From Alteromonas pelagimontana (GTDB lineage Bacteria; Pseudomonadota; Gammaproteobacteria; Enterobacterales; Alteromonadaceae): 64,000 nt of DNA. The position numbers and the translations under genes were made by a program. Shown piece by piece: positions 54,226 through 63,170 of this stretch; position 1 is the stretch's first letter, and the number at the start of each line of letters is the position of its first letter. Where the stretch lies: positions 4,250,190-4,314,189 of the forward strand of contig NZ_CP052766.1 in assembly GCF_002499975.2 (NCBI RefSeq), read 5' to 3'. The notes under the pieces were generated by a model. That model ran no database searches, was not told where the DNA came from, and saw only the letters and a program-made list of their open reading frames with translations.

Positions 54226-54858
54226 CTACAGCCAAACCAATTTTGCCGCGAGCCCTAAAAGTAACACCCCCATCACCCTATCCAGCCAGTATCCTTTTGA
54301 TCCGATAAGATGTGCAATTTTACTGGAACTTAATAAGTAGGAAAGAAAGCAAAACCATACACCTGTCGCTACTGATAAATAGATTCCGTACATCAATTTA
54401 ATACTAAAAGGGGTATCAATATTAATGATTGCCGTAAACACCGAAAGGAAAAACAGTGTGGCTTTGGGATTAAGCCCGTTGGTGAGAAATCCCGTCCACA
54501 GGGCTTTCCTGTCAGACATTGTCGCTTTATTTTTAGTGTCGACACCCACTACTGCGGGCGAAGATGAAGGCCCGCTTCGCAATGCACCTATCGCCAGATA
54601 CACCAGATAGGCGGCAGCCAGATAGCTAATTGTGCGAAATAGCCAGGGCGTGGTTTTTATCACCACACTTAATCCGATAAGAGAATAACCGACGTGCAAT
54701 AAGATACCCAACCCGATACCGATGCTGGTTAGTAATGCGGCCCGGCGGCCATAAGTCACGCTGTGTCTCACCACAACAGCAAAATCCGGCCCCGGACTGG
54801 CAACAGCAACTAAGTGAATAATGGCTATGGTAATAAATTCATCGATGTACGGTGTCAT
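54226..54858 (-). CDS. LysE/RhtB-family amino acid exporter
   Basis: A 210-residue membrane protein with six helices. The family signature AVASPGPDFAVVVRHSVTYG (about 18-37) and the later TNGLNPKATLFFLSVF are clear. It should export an amino acid or related metabolite; the substrate is unknown. I start it at ATG 54858, just after the cobB stop. It is last in the sseA-cobB-lysE-type operon. Confidence 0.87.
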   Translation of the reverse strand: MTPYIDEFITIAIIHLVAVASPGPDFAVVVRHSVTYGRRAALLTSIGIGLGILLHVGYSLIGLSVVIKTTPWLFRTISYLAAAYLVYLAIGALRSGPSSSPAVVGVDTKNKATMSDRKALWTGFLTNGLNPKATLFFLSVFTAIINIDTPFSIKLMYGIYLSVATGVWFCFLSYLLSSSKIAHLIGSKGYWLDRVMGVLLLGLAAKLVWL

Positions 54859-54859
54859 T

Positions 54860-55588
54860 TTAATGTCTCGGATACTGCCACTCTTCCAGTAACTCGCGTA
54901 AAAATGCTGGCACAATTTCAGAAGCCAGCCCCTGTTTCGATTCATCAAACAAGGTTATTGTGTCACTGGGTTGCAAATTTAATTCTATGGTTCTTGCTCC
55001 GTTGTCTTTTGCCAACTGAACAAATCCTGCTGCAGGATACACTTGTCCTGATGTACCTATAGCAATGAAAATATCGGCGTTGGATAACGCACTTATAATA
55101 TCTTCCATTCTCAATGGCATCTCGCCAAACCAGACGATGTTTGGTCGAAGCCGCGCTGGCGGTTTGCAACAAGGACAGTGAGTATCAGCGTCAAAGGACG
55201 TTTTCCAGACATGACTTTTCCCGCTTTGGCAACATCGGGCAGAAAGAAGTTGACCGTGCATATGAATAACGCACTCACTGCTTGCCCGCTCATGTAAGTC
55301 ATCCACATTTTGCGTTACCAAAAGAAAATTATCACCTAAGGCCTTTTCACATTCAGCCAGCGCTATATGCGCTGCATTAGGGGCGATTTCCGGTTGCTGT
55401 AACTGCTCCCGTCGAGCGTTATAAAAACGGTAAACTAAAGCAGGATTTGTGGCAAACGCTTCAGGCGTTGCGACTTCTTCAACGCGATGTTGTTCCCACA
55501 GGCCGTTATTATCCCGAAACGTCTTTAAACCCGACTCTGCTGACACACCCGCACCGGTGAGTACAACTATCCTTGGCAATTCTCTCAC
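54860..55588 (-). CDS. cobB: NAD-dependent deacylase CobB (sirtuin class III)
   Basis: A 242-residue sirtuin. The NAD site GAGVSAESGLKTFR, TQNVDDLHERA with catalytic His in VIHMHGQL, and zinc Cys in ARCCQSG and CPCC are present. FYNARREQL carries the Tyr and Arg that in class III sirtuins (SIRT5, CobB) select succinyl- and malonyl-lysine. GTG start at 55588 follows GGAGG by 7 nt. It removes acyl groups from lysines of metabolic enzymes. It follows sseA by 1 nt. Confidence 0.92.
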   Translation of the reverse strand: MRELPRIVVLTGAGVSAESGLKTFRDNNGLWEQHRVEEVATPEAFATNPALVYRFYNARREQLQQPEIAPNAAHIALAECEKALGDNFLLVTQNVDDLHERASSECVIHMHGQLLSARCCQSGKSHVWKTSFDADTHCPCCKPPARLRPNIVWFGEMPLRMEDIISALSNADIFIAIGTSGQVYPAAGFVQLAKDNGARTIELNLQPSDTITLFDESKQGLASEIVPAFLRELLEEWQYPRH

Positions 55589-55589
55589 T

Positions 55590-56420
55590 TTATACCTCCA
55601 CCGGATATTGCGTATTTGCCCCCCACTCTGCCCATGAACCATCGTACACGCTCACCACTGTCGCGCCGCTCAGTAAAGCGGCAACGCCAGCAATGCAGGC
55701 TGTAACACCCGAACCACAACTGCAGATAATTGGCTTACTTAAGTCCACGCCCGCTTGTGCAAAAGCGTCTTTAAGCGTCCTCACCTTTTTAAACCGCTGA
55801 TTTTTCAATAATTCCGTAAACGGCACATTGTACGAACCCGGTATGTGCCCTCGACGAACGCCAGCCCTCGGTTCCGGTACTTTTCCACTGAACCTGTCAC
55901 GACTACGCGCATCCACAATCTGTGTGGCTGAGCCTAATGACGCTTCCACTTCGCCAGCGCCAACAAACCAGTCAGCTTCAGGCTGAGGTTCGTAAAAACG
56001 ATTGTGTCCCGGCACTGCAGAGCCCGGATTAATGGGTAACGCAGCGGCCTTCCACGCCGGTAAACCGCCATCAAGAATCTTCACATTTTTATGACCCAGC
56101 GCTTTCAACAACCACCACACGCGGGGCGCTGAATAAATACCGTGGTTATCGTAAACCACTACGGGTGTATCGATGCTTAAGCCAATGTGCCCCAGATGAA
56201 GCGCCAGCGTGTCAACGCCGGGGAAAGTATGAGGTAAAGACGATGAGGGATCGCTTCCTTCACTATCAATATCAAAATTAAATGTATTAGGCAAAAAATC
56301 GGATTGATGATTGTCAGCGGTACCATTAATCGGATCTTTCATCAATGCACGAAGTATCATCAGCGGTTCCTGCACTAACGCCTGCTGTAATTCAGCCACT
56401 GAAATTAATGCGGTTTTCAT
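55590..56420 (-). CDS. sseA: 3-mercaptopyruvate/thiosulfate sulfurtransferase (SseA-like)
   Basis: A 276-residue enzyme with two rhodanese domains. The C-terminal one has the active-site loop CSCGSGVTACIAG (about 232), where CGSGVTA is the 3-mercaptopyruvate type. The linker GVRRGHIPGSYNVPF is conserved. I start it at ATG 56420 after AAGG; a longer frame reaches 56477. It leads the operon with cobB and the LysE exporter. A strong dyad overlaps its probable promoter. Confidence 0.88.
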   Translation of the reverse strand: MKTALISVAELQQALVQEPLMILRALMKDPINGTADNHQSDFLPNTFNFDIDSEGSDPSSSLPHTFPGVDTLALHLGHIGLSIDTPVVVYDNHGIYSAPRVWWLLKALGHKNVKILDGGLPAWKAAALPINPGSAVPGHNRFYEPQPEADWFVGAGEVEASLGSATQIVDARSRDRFSGKVPEPRAGVRRGHIPGSYNVPFTELLKNQRFKKVRTLKDAFAQAGVDLSKPIICSCGSGVTACIAGVAALLSGATVVSVYDGSWAEWGANTQYPVEV

Positions 56421-56473
56421 AGCGATAACCTTACGTAAGGTGGGATATATGTAGTTAAAAGCCAATAATATTG

Positions 56474-56508
56474 CCAATCCATAGCGATGAGTTCTGACTA
56501 TGGATTGG
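56474..56508 (-). promoter_or_regulatory. Perfect 11-bp dyad at the sseA promoter
   Basis: CCAATCCATAG and CTATGGATTGG form exact inverted arms around 13 nt. On the minus strand TTGGCA, 18 bp, TACATA follows and overlaps one arm, a likely sseA promoter. The dyad would suit a repressor. Confidence 0.55.
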
Positions 56509-56638
56509 TATAATACGAAGATTCGGTGAAAAAATATAGCCAGTCTTTTTTTGTGTACGCACTGCTCCCGTCCCTCGTTTACTCATCGTCAGTTGGCGTA
56601 CGGGATTTTAATCTTTGTTTAAGGGTAAAGTAGGCAAA

Positions 56639-56656
56639 GCGCTCAAGTCTGAGCGC
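56639..56656 (-). terminator. Hairpin past the CocE-type hydrolase gene
   Basis: GCGCTCA and TGAGCGC pair around AGTC, 11 nt after the stop codon; on the minus strand the U-run is interrupted (TTTGCCTACTTT). Confidence 0.6.
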
Positions 56657-56666
56657 CTTATTCCTG

Positions 56667-58562
56667 TTATTTGCTCAGCACATCAAAGGCGATGTGGCTG
56701 GGAAACTCGGTATTATGATAAACCTTATGTTGCGCACGCACATAATCTTTAGGCGTGGCATTAAAAATGTTATCAACATAATTTTGCGGGTTTCTGTCCA
56801 GAAACGGAAAAATACTGCTTTGGATTTGAATCTGCAACTTATGACCGCGTTTGAAATTATGCAGCAGATCATACAGCTCAAATTTAACCAGCGTCGGCTT
56901 ATTTGGGGTAAAGGGTTCAGGCGCACTGAAGCTGTTTCTGAACCGACCACGCATTATACCCCAGCGAACCAACTCATGACGATTACCCGTTTTAGCATCC
57001 ATTTCATTGGAGTTTTCATCGACACCTGGAAATACATCAATAATTTTGACCACAAAATCAGCAGCCGATTGATCAGTAGATACCCACAGCGATGCCTCTA
57101 CCGGCCCCGCGATGGTCATGTCTTCTTCCATTTCAGGTGAGTTAAATACCAATACGTCTGGGCGACGCGCGGTAAAGCGCTGATCTTCTGCCATATAAGG
57201 ACGATCCCAGCCACGGCTAATATTGGCCGAATGAGGAACGGGCTTGTTAGGATCGCTTACATAATCAGAAAACCCTTCTTTGACCATTGGTTTACTGTTA
57301 CCTAATTTTTCTTCGCCCTGGAAGTATAAGGTTTCATTGTGGGTATTTTTTGGCGGCCACTGTGCAAAGGTACGCCAGCGATTCGCTCCGGTTTCAAATA
57401 CGGTAGCTTTGGCGTTATAGCTATCATTGGCAGATTCACGAAGGTGTTGCTCAAAGAAAGGTAACAACACGTTGTCCTGAAACCAGATACTGGTTTCAAA
57501 GCCAAACTGTGCCTCACCCAGGTTTGTTCCCTTATCCCGAATCCATTGACCGTGGTACCAGGGCCCCATTACGATTTGGACATTCTTTTTCTTGTTGCCA
57601 TCAGACATTTTTTGATAAGTAGCAAGTGGACCGTACAGATCTTCGGTATCATACCAGCCGCCCACAATCATCACTGCGGGTTTAATATCGTTCAGGTGTT
57701 GTAATACATTGCGTGCCTGCCAATAATCATCGTAATTGGGATGCTGCGTCAGCTCGTTCCAGAACGGCCGTTCACCCTTAAAGTACTTTTTATCTACATT
57801 AGAATGCGGCCCCAGGTTTTTGAAAAAATCATAGCCGTCAGGCGTCTGCAATTCGTTTTCTCCCTTGGCGCGAAAAGGAAACACGCCCTCGCGAGGTTTA
57901 TCAAAAGAATCAAAGAATAAAAAAGCCATGGGCGTAGAGAATGCGCCATTGCGATGAAAGTCATCAAAGAACCAATCGGCAATGGGCGCCTGCGGTGAAA
58001 TGGCTTTCAGCGCCTTATGGCTGTTGATAGCCGACACCGAAGTGTAATAGCCAGGGTAGGAAATGCCCCACATCCCTACTTTACCATTGTTGCCGGGTAC
58101 GTTTTTCACCAGCCAATCAATAGTGTCATAAGTGTCGGTGGCATCATCAACCGCATCCTTGCCGCGTGTGTAGGCGTCCTGGGGACGCATATTCACAAAC
58201 TCCCCTTCCGACATTTGCTTTCCACGCACGTCCTGAAAAACAAAAATGTAGCCTTTTTCCTCAAACTTTTGGCTTGGCCCCAGGCGGGTTTTGTAATCCG
58301 AAGTTCCGTAAGGCGCGACGCGATAAGGCGTGCGCTGCATCAACATCGGGTATTTTTTTGAACTGTCGTAGGGAATGTACACTGAGGTAAACAGCTTTTT
58401 GCCGTCACGCATGGGAATGTGGTATTCGTATTTAGCATAATGTGAGCGGATATATTCGGCCCGTTTATCTTGGCTCTCTGCCGCCGCACTAAAAGCGCTT
58501 AGCGTAATTATTGCAAAAGCTAGCAGCCACTGCCCCGCAATTTTAACTTGAAGTCGTCGCAT
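56667..58562 (-). CDS. Exported CocE/NonD-type S15 hydrolase
   Basis: A 631-residue exported serine hydrolase of the X-Pro dipeptidyl-peptidase/CocE group. It has a signal peptide (about 1-28, ending SAAAES), an alpha/beta-hydrolase domain with the nucleophile GMWGISYPGYYT (Ser about 168), Asp in GWYDTEDLYG and His in GPWYHGQW, and a C-terminal jelly-roll domain (about 420-630). Relatives include cephalosporin acylases and cocaine esterase; the natural substrate is probably a peptide or acyl ester. AGGAAAA precedes the ATG. Monocistronic. Confidence 0.88.
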   Translation of the reverse strand: MRRLQVKIAGQWLLAFAIITLSAFSAAAESQDKRAEYIRSHYAKYEYHIPMRDGKKLFTSVYIPYDSSKKYPMLMQRTPYRVAPYGTSDYKTRLGPSQKFEEKGYIFVFQDVRGKQMSEGEFVNMRPQDAYTRGKDAVDDATDTYDTIDWLVKNVPGNNGKVGMWGISYPGYYTSVSAINSHKALKAISPQAPIADWFFDDFHRNGAFSTPMAFLFFDSFDKPREGVFPFRAKGENELQTPDGYDFFKNLGPHSNVDKKYFKGERPFWNELTQHPNYDDYWQARNVLQHLNDIKPAVMIVGGWYDTEDLYGPLATYQKMSDGNKKKNVQIVMGPWYHGQWIRDKGTNLGEAQFGFETSIWFQDNVLLPFFEQHLRESANDSYNAKATVFETGANRWRTFAQWPPKNTHNETLYFQGEEKLGNSKPMVKEGFSDYVSDPNKPVPHSANISRGWDRPYMAEDQRFTARRPDVLVFNSPEMEEDMTIAGPVEASLWVSTDQSAADFVVKIIDVFPGVDENSNEMDAKTGNRHELVRWGIMRGRFRNSFSAPEPFTPNKPTLVKFELYDLLHNFKRGHKLQIQIQSSIFPFLDRNPQNYVDNIFNATPKDYVRAQHKVYHNTEFPSHIAFDVLSK

Positions 58563-58910
58563 GAGTTTTTCCTTATTATTTTATAAAAGCCGACGCTTTA
58601 CCGTGGAATATGAGCAAAATCAGGTTGTCGCCAATACGCACGTCAGGATAAAAAAGCCTCGGTAAGACTGAACCTACCATTTCGCTATCGCTGACTCAAT
58701 TTGTCGTGTGCTCACTCGTTGAATTCTTAGGTTAAAACGCGCTTCTACCTCAATTTAAACAAAGCGCTCACTTTCTTACAGTTAATGATCTTAATTCCTT
58801 TAATTGCCGTTTTGGGTTTCTGATCAGCAACATTAACTTTTACCAGCAGTCGCTAAGCTTTTCTTATGTGAGGAGCCTTCCAGAGCTGCTTGCAAAACAA
58901 CACGGAATTT
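58563..58910. other. Gene-free stretch, 348 bp
   Basis: Divergent promoter region between the CocE-type and acyltransferase genes. No gene or strong dyad seen. Confidence 0.4.
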
Positions 58911-60881
58911 ATGAAGTATAGAAGCGAAATAGATGGCTTGAGAGCCCTCGCCATTCTCCCGGTAGTCTGGATGCATGCGGGTCTACCTGGGGTAAGCGGC
59001 GGCTATCTTGGTGTGGATGTATTTTTTGTAATCAGCGGCTTTTTGATTACCTCTATCATCACCACTGAAATTCAGCAAAATAGCTTCTCATTACTTACAT
59101 TCTATGAGCGTCGGGCGCGCAGAATTCTGCCGGCGTTAGTCGCAGTTATTTTCGCGACGTCAGCGGTTATTCCTGTCATTACTGTTGCCCCGAAAACGCT
59201 GCTCGATTACGGTGCCAGCGTCGTCAGTGTGGTGGTATTTGCCTCCAACTTTTTCTTTTGGCAAACATCAGGTTATTTTGGTTCTGCGTCTGAGCTCTCG
59301 CCGATGCTTCATACCTGGAGCCTGGCGGTCGAAGAGCAGTATTATATTTTCTTCCCGTTACTTGCCATGTTAGTCCTGCCCCAGGGAAAGCGTTTATTCA
59401 TTGCGTTACTGATTGTAATTTTACTGGTAAGTATTACTTTAGCCCAAATCATGGCTGTTACCGCGCCTATTCCAAATTTTTACTTGCTTCCCAGCAGAGC
59501 GTGGGAACTTATGGCGGGCGCTTTAGCCAGTTTTCTCATAACCAGCAATGGTGTGAAGAACGTTAAACCTCTTCTTGCAAACCTACTAGCGCTGGCAGGT
59601 ATGCTGATGGTAATGCTGAGCTATCTTACATTTACCCCAAACACACCGCACCCATCCATGCTGACAGCCGTTCCTGTTGCAGGGGTAGTATTGATGTTGT
59701 TATTCGCCAGACAATATAACCTTGCCGCGACGATATTATCCGTTAAAGCATTTACCTTTATCGGGCTGATGAGTTATAGCCTATACCTGTGGCACCAACC
59801 CGTTCTTGCGCTTGCCAAAATTTATTACGGCGAGCATTTATCCACTTCAGCTAAAGTTGGGTTAATTGTCCTTACTTTTGGGGTTAGCGCCCTCTGCTGG
59901 AAATACGTAGAATCGCCTTTTAGAAACAAGCAGGTCTACTCACGTCGGCGTATATTTTCTCTCAGTGCAGTGTCTTTATCCGTGGTGCTACTTGCCGGGC
60001 TGCTCTATCAGCAAAATGTGTCCGTGCGGAAGCTTTTTCAACCACACGATATGTACCGCTATGAACTGCTACAGGTGGCTGGCGAGTCCCACAGTCATCA
60101 GGATATGTATGAACAGGCGTGCAAATTCTGGTCGCCTGAATTTTCTCCCGCTTTCATAGCCCGATTTAAAGAATGTGCAAAACGCTTCGACCAAGGGATA
60201 ATGATACTTGGCGGTAGCCATGGTATGGATCTTTACAACGCTGTGGCGAGAAACAGCGAAAACCCGTTTGTGGTCAGCGTTTCCCGAGGCTCCTGTCGCG
60301 CTCACAAATACAATGGTAATCCCAAAGATATTCCTCATTGTCAGTACGAAGATTTTAAAACCTTTGCACAGGAATACGCGGAAAACTTGTCAACGGTGGT
60401 GTACACCCAAACCCCCGATCGCCTGTTTGCCCATAATGACATGTTCAGTTCAAATTCTACTGAGGTCTTAGGCGAATACATCGACCAGATCGTGAGTTAT
60501 CTTGATACCCTACAAAAAAGTTATGATCTTAACGTCATTATGATTGGAATGTTACCGCCAATAAAAGTACCTCCCTTCTACTGGGATTACAACGTGCCGC
60601 TTGAGCAGCAAGCTAAAAGTAATGTTTCTGCAAATGCGGTGGCGTTAGTTAAAACAGTAGATACTTTATTGCGTAGCAAACTCGCTGCAAAAGACATTAC
60701 TTACGTGACTAAGATGGATGCTTTTGCGCTGAATCTGCCAGACGATCTTATTATTGATGGCAACATTACGTATTCCGATAACCGTCATCTCAGCACGAAA
60801 GGAGAGGAAATATTCGGTAAGCGGCTGATGACGCATCTATATAAAAAGGGATTTGCGGATTTTAAGCCGGTTAGCCAATAA
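58911..60881 (+). CDS. OafA-type acyltransferase with SGNH domain
   Basis: A 656-residue inner-membrane protein. The N-terminal acyltransferase-3 domain (about 1-360) has ten or so helices and motifs YRSEIDGLRALAILPVVWMH, GGYLGVDVFFVISGFL and YERRARRILPAL. A C-terminal periplasmic SGNH hydrolase-like domain follows, with GGSHGMDLYN (about 445) and DNRHLSTKGEEIF (about 630). Such enzymes O-acetylate lipopolysaccharide or other glycans. I start it at ATG 58911; a TTG frame extends 7 codons upstream. It has no sugar genes beside it. Confidence 0.88.
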   Translation: MKYRSEIDGLRALAILPVVWMHAGLPGVSGGYLGVDVFFVISGFLITSIITTEIQQNSFSLLTFYERRARRILPALVAVIFATSAVIPVITVAPKTLLDYGASVVSVVVFASNFFFWQTSGYFGSASELSPMLHTWSLAVEEQYYIFFPLLAMLVLPQGKRLFIALLIVILLVSITLAQIMAVTAPIPNFYLLPSRAWELMAGALASFLITSNGVKNVKPLLANLLALAGMLMVMLSYLTFTPNTPHPSMLTAVPVAGVVLMLLFARQYNLAATILSVKAFTFIGLMSYSLYLWHQPVLALAKIYYGEHLSTSAKVGLIVLTFGVSALCWKYVESPFRNKQVYSRRRIFSLSAVSLSVVLLAGLLYQQNVSVRKLFQPHDMYRYELLQVAGESHSHQDMYEQACKFWSPEFSPAFIARFKECAKRFDQGIMILGGSHGMDLYNAVARNSENPFVVSVSRGSCRAHKYNGNPKDIPHCQYEDFKTFAQEYAENLSTVVYTQTPDRLFAHNDMFSSNSTEVLGEYIDQIVSYLDTLQKSYDLNVIMIGMLPPIKVPPFYWDYNVPLEQQAKSNVSANAVALVKTVDTLLRSKLAAKDITYVTKMDAFALNLPDDLIIDGNITYSDNRHLSTKGEEIFGKRLMTHLYKKGFADFKPVSQ

Positions 60882-60938
60882 GGATAATCCAGTTGAGCCA
60901 GCAGCTTTGCCATAAGCAGCTGGCGAATAAATCGTCTC

Positions 60939-61886
60939 TCAACCGCATTTTTGCCAAAAGGAATCTTTTTTCACCACCTGGAACTTCGCCCATGCACGAA
61001 ACTCCTCAACATTGCATGTTTCTATATTGCCGATAGTCGTGCCGGCTACCCGTTGAAAAGTGACTTGTCCAGCGTGTTTAGCAGTGGCTTTTGTGCGGTG
61101 CAACACTTCACGAACAGACCAGTCTTTTCCCAACTGTCCGTTGCTGTAAAAAGCATTTACCTTAATCTCTTTGGGATGAATCACTTCTTTTTCTGCGTTG
61201 AGTTTAGCCAGTTCAAAAAGCTCTACCCAGCTCTCTTCAGTAATATCAATGTAGGAATCATGTTGATTAACTGCGGCGATAAAATCTTCAAGGGTTATCT
61301 CTGATTTCCGTTGGCTAGGTTCCACACGCTGTACAGTGTGCGTTAAGTGAAAAAGGTGTACGGGATACAAGCGCCACTTGAAAGGATAATTCAGAATAAT
61401 TGCCAGTAACACCATGATCACCGCACTGAACAACACAGGAAAAAGAATGAATAGATACCCTAAATGCTTTACGCCATCCCCACCAAGTACCGCAGTGAGT
61501 GCGGTGGCCCCCCCAGGAGGGTGAATGCACTTAAAATAGTTCATAAAGAAAATTGCGCCGCCAACAGCCATGCTGGCAGCCAGCAGCGGCGAGTGGATAT
61601 AGTTACTACACACCACACCGACCAGCGCACTCACGACGTTGCCACCAATGACCGGCCACGGTTGGGAAAGCGCACCATGAGGTACGGAAAAAAGTAGAAC
61701 CGCGGTGGCAGCAATGGGAATAAGAACAAAACAGTCGGCAAAGATATAGGCATTTTGCCCAAAACTTAGTCCTGCAAAATATATCAGGCCAATGGCTACC
61801 ATGCCTGTCGCACCAGCCACAGCTTTTTCTTTGGCTGAAGTCGTTCCGCGTCCCAGTCCCATATAGTGTTTAAGTTCGGTAAACAT
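60939..61886 (-). CDS. HPP-family membrane protein
   Basis: A 315-residue protein. The N-terminal half has four to five helices with the family motif KCIHPPGGATALTAV (about 119-133), followed by a cytoplasmic C-terminal region of about 130 residues. HPP proteins in cyanobacteria and chloroplasts are linked to nitrite transport, but the function here is unproven. It is divergent from the LysR regulator 177 bp away, a common sign that the regulator controls it. Confidence 0.8.
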   Translation of the reverse strand: MFTELKHYMGLGRGTTSAKEKAVAGATGMVAIGLIYFAGLSFGQNAYIFADCFVLIPIAATAVLLFSVPHGALSQPWPVIGGNVVSALVGVVCSNYIHSPLLAASMAVGGAIFFMNYFKCIHPPGGATALTAVLGGDGVKHLGYLFILFPVLFSAVIMVLLAIILNYPFKWRLYPVHLFHLTHTVQRVEPSQRKSEITLEDFIAAVNQHDSYIDITEESWVELFELAKLNAEKEVIHPKEIKVNAFYSNGQLGKDWSVREVLHRTKATAKHAGQVTFQRVAGTTIGNIETCNVEEFRAWAKFQVVKKDSFWQKCG

Positions 61887-62063
61887 AACCTGTTAGTCTT
61901 TCCGCAATTTTGAGAGATTCTTATGTATGTGAATTAGAGCCTGACGTTATCGGATCAACGCCTTTTAGCAGCCGCGGCAGTGTAGCAGGCCTTCTAAATG
62001 AGGAATAATGAATATTAATGCTTTATAATATTCGATATTTTGATATTAAAAGACATAATTGTT

Positions 62064-62942
62064 ATGGATATTCATCTTGCGCAAACTTTTATTGCAGTTG
62101 CCCAATCCGGTAGTCTGATTGCCGCCGCTAAGGCACTGCATGTCTCCCAAACTACTGTCACCGCGCGGATAAAAAATCTGGAAACACAGCTTCGGTGTAC
62201 GTTACTGATCCGCAACCGAAGTGGCGCCCACTTGACCGAAAATGGCCAACGTTTACTCCCCTATGCCCATCAAATGATACAAATATGGGAGGCAAGCAAG
62301 CGAGATGTGCCTGCGCCCTCTGAAACATCAGAGGTACTGACCATTGGCTGCGAGCAAAGCCTGTGGAATCCTTTATTATCAGCATGGGTGAGCGTTATCT
62401 GTCGGTCTTTTCCAGATATTGCGCTGCGCACTATTGTGGCAGAATCTGATCGGCTCAATCGCGATATTAAAGCCGGATTCATCGATATCGCGCTGGTTCA
62501 TTTGCCAGCGTACGCCACTAATGTGTGTGTTGAGCACCTTTTGGATGAAAAGCTGATCATGGTGACATCGCGGTCTGCCAGGACGCGGTCTGCCAGGATG
62601 CGGTCTGCCAGGCTACCTGCAGACGAATATGTTTACGTTGATTGGGGGCAGGAATTTGCGGAGCAACACGACGCTGCATTTCCTGAGCTCATCCAAAGTC
62701 GCATTTACTTTAATTTCGGTCCCGCTGCGCTTCAATATATTCTGAAAGAAGGCGGAAGAGGCTATTTCAGAACGCGCGTGGTAAATCGCCATCTGAATTC
62801 CCAGGATCTTCACCGGGTAGTGGATACGCCTGAATTTTCCTATCCTGTCTATATTCTTCACCGCAAAGCGCCGACAGAGACGGTAATACTGTGTGTTGAG
62901 AAACTGCGCAATCTCGCCAAATCGGAAAGTAATTGGTTCTAG
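62064..62942 (+). CDS. LysR-family transcriptional regulator
   Basis: A 292-residue regulator. The N-terminal winged HTH (about 1-60) reads FIAVAQSGSLIAAAKALHVS and TTVTARIKNLE. The effector domain (about 90-290) follows. Residues 170-184 are three R-S-A-R-x repeats encoded by a 15-bp tandem repeat, an oddity in the effector domain that adds a basic loop. I start it at ATG 62064 rather than 62040 by alignment to the family. It is divergent from the HPP gene. Confidence 0.88.
   Translation: MDIHLAQTFIAVAQSGSLIAAAKALHVSQTTVTARIKNLETQLRCTLLIRNRSGAHLTENGQRLLPYAHQMIQIWEASKRDVPAPSETSEVLTIGCEQSLWNPLLSAWVSVICRSFPDIALRTIVAESDRLNRDIKAGFIDIALVHLPAYATNVCVEHLLDEKLIMVTSRSARTRSARMRSARLPADEYVYVDWGQEFAEQHDAAFPELIQSRIYFNFGPAALQYILKEGGRGYFRTRVVNRHLNSQDLHRVVDTPEFSYPVYILHRKAPTETVILCVEKLRNLAKSESNWF
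62570..62614 (+). repeat. 15-bp tandem repeat, 3 units, in the lysR gene
   Basis: Three consecutive units of GCGGTCTGCCAGGAY (third unit ends CT) within the reading frame. Copy-number change would keep the frame. Confidence 0.9.
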
Positions 62943-63170
62943 GGTGGATAAATTCGTTAGAAGGAAAAAGCCATCATGTAAAGCATCTTTTACGGAAGCG
63001 AACACGGAAAAACATTCAACGGTTCTAAAGTTTAAAGCGTGCAAGAACGATAACGTCATACTGTCGCACTTTTCATCTTAATCTCTTTTGGCATATTTCA
63101 AAACCTTAGCTATTTATTATATTAGAACTGTCTTACCTGATTTGGCAGTAGCTTTTTTACAGGATACCCA

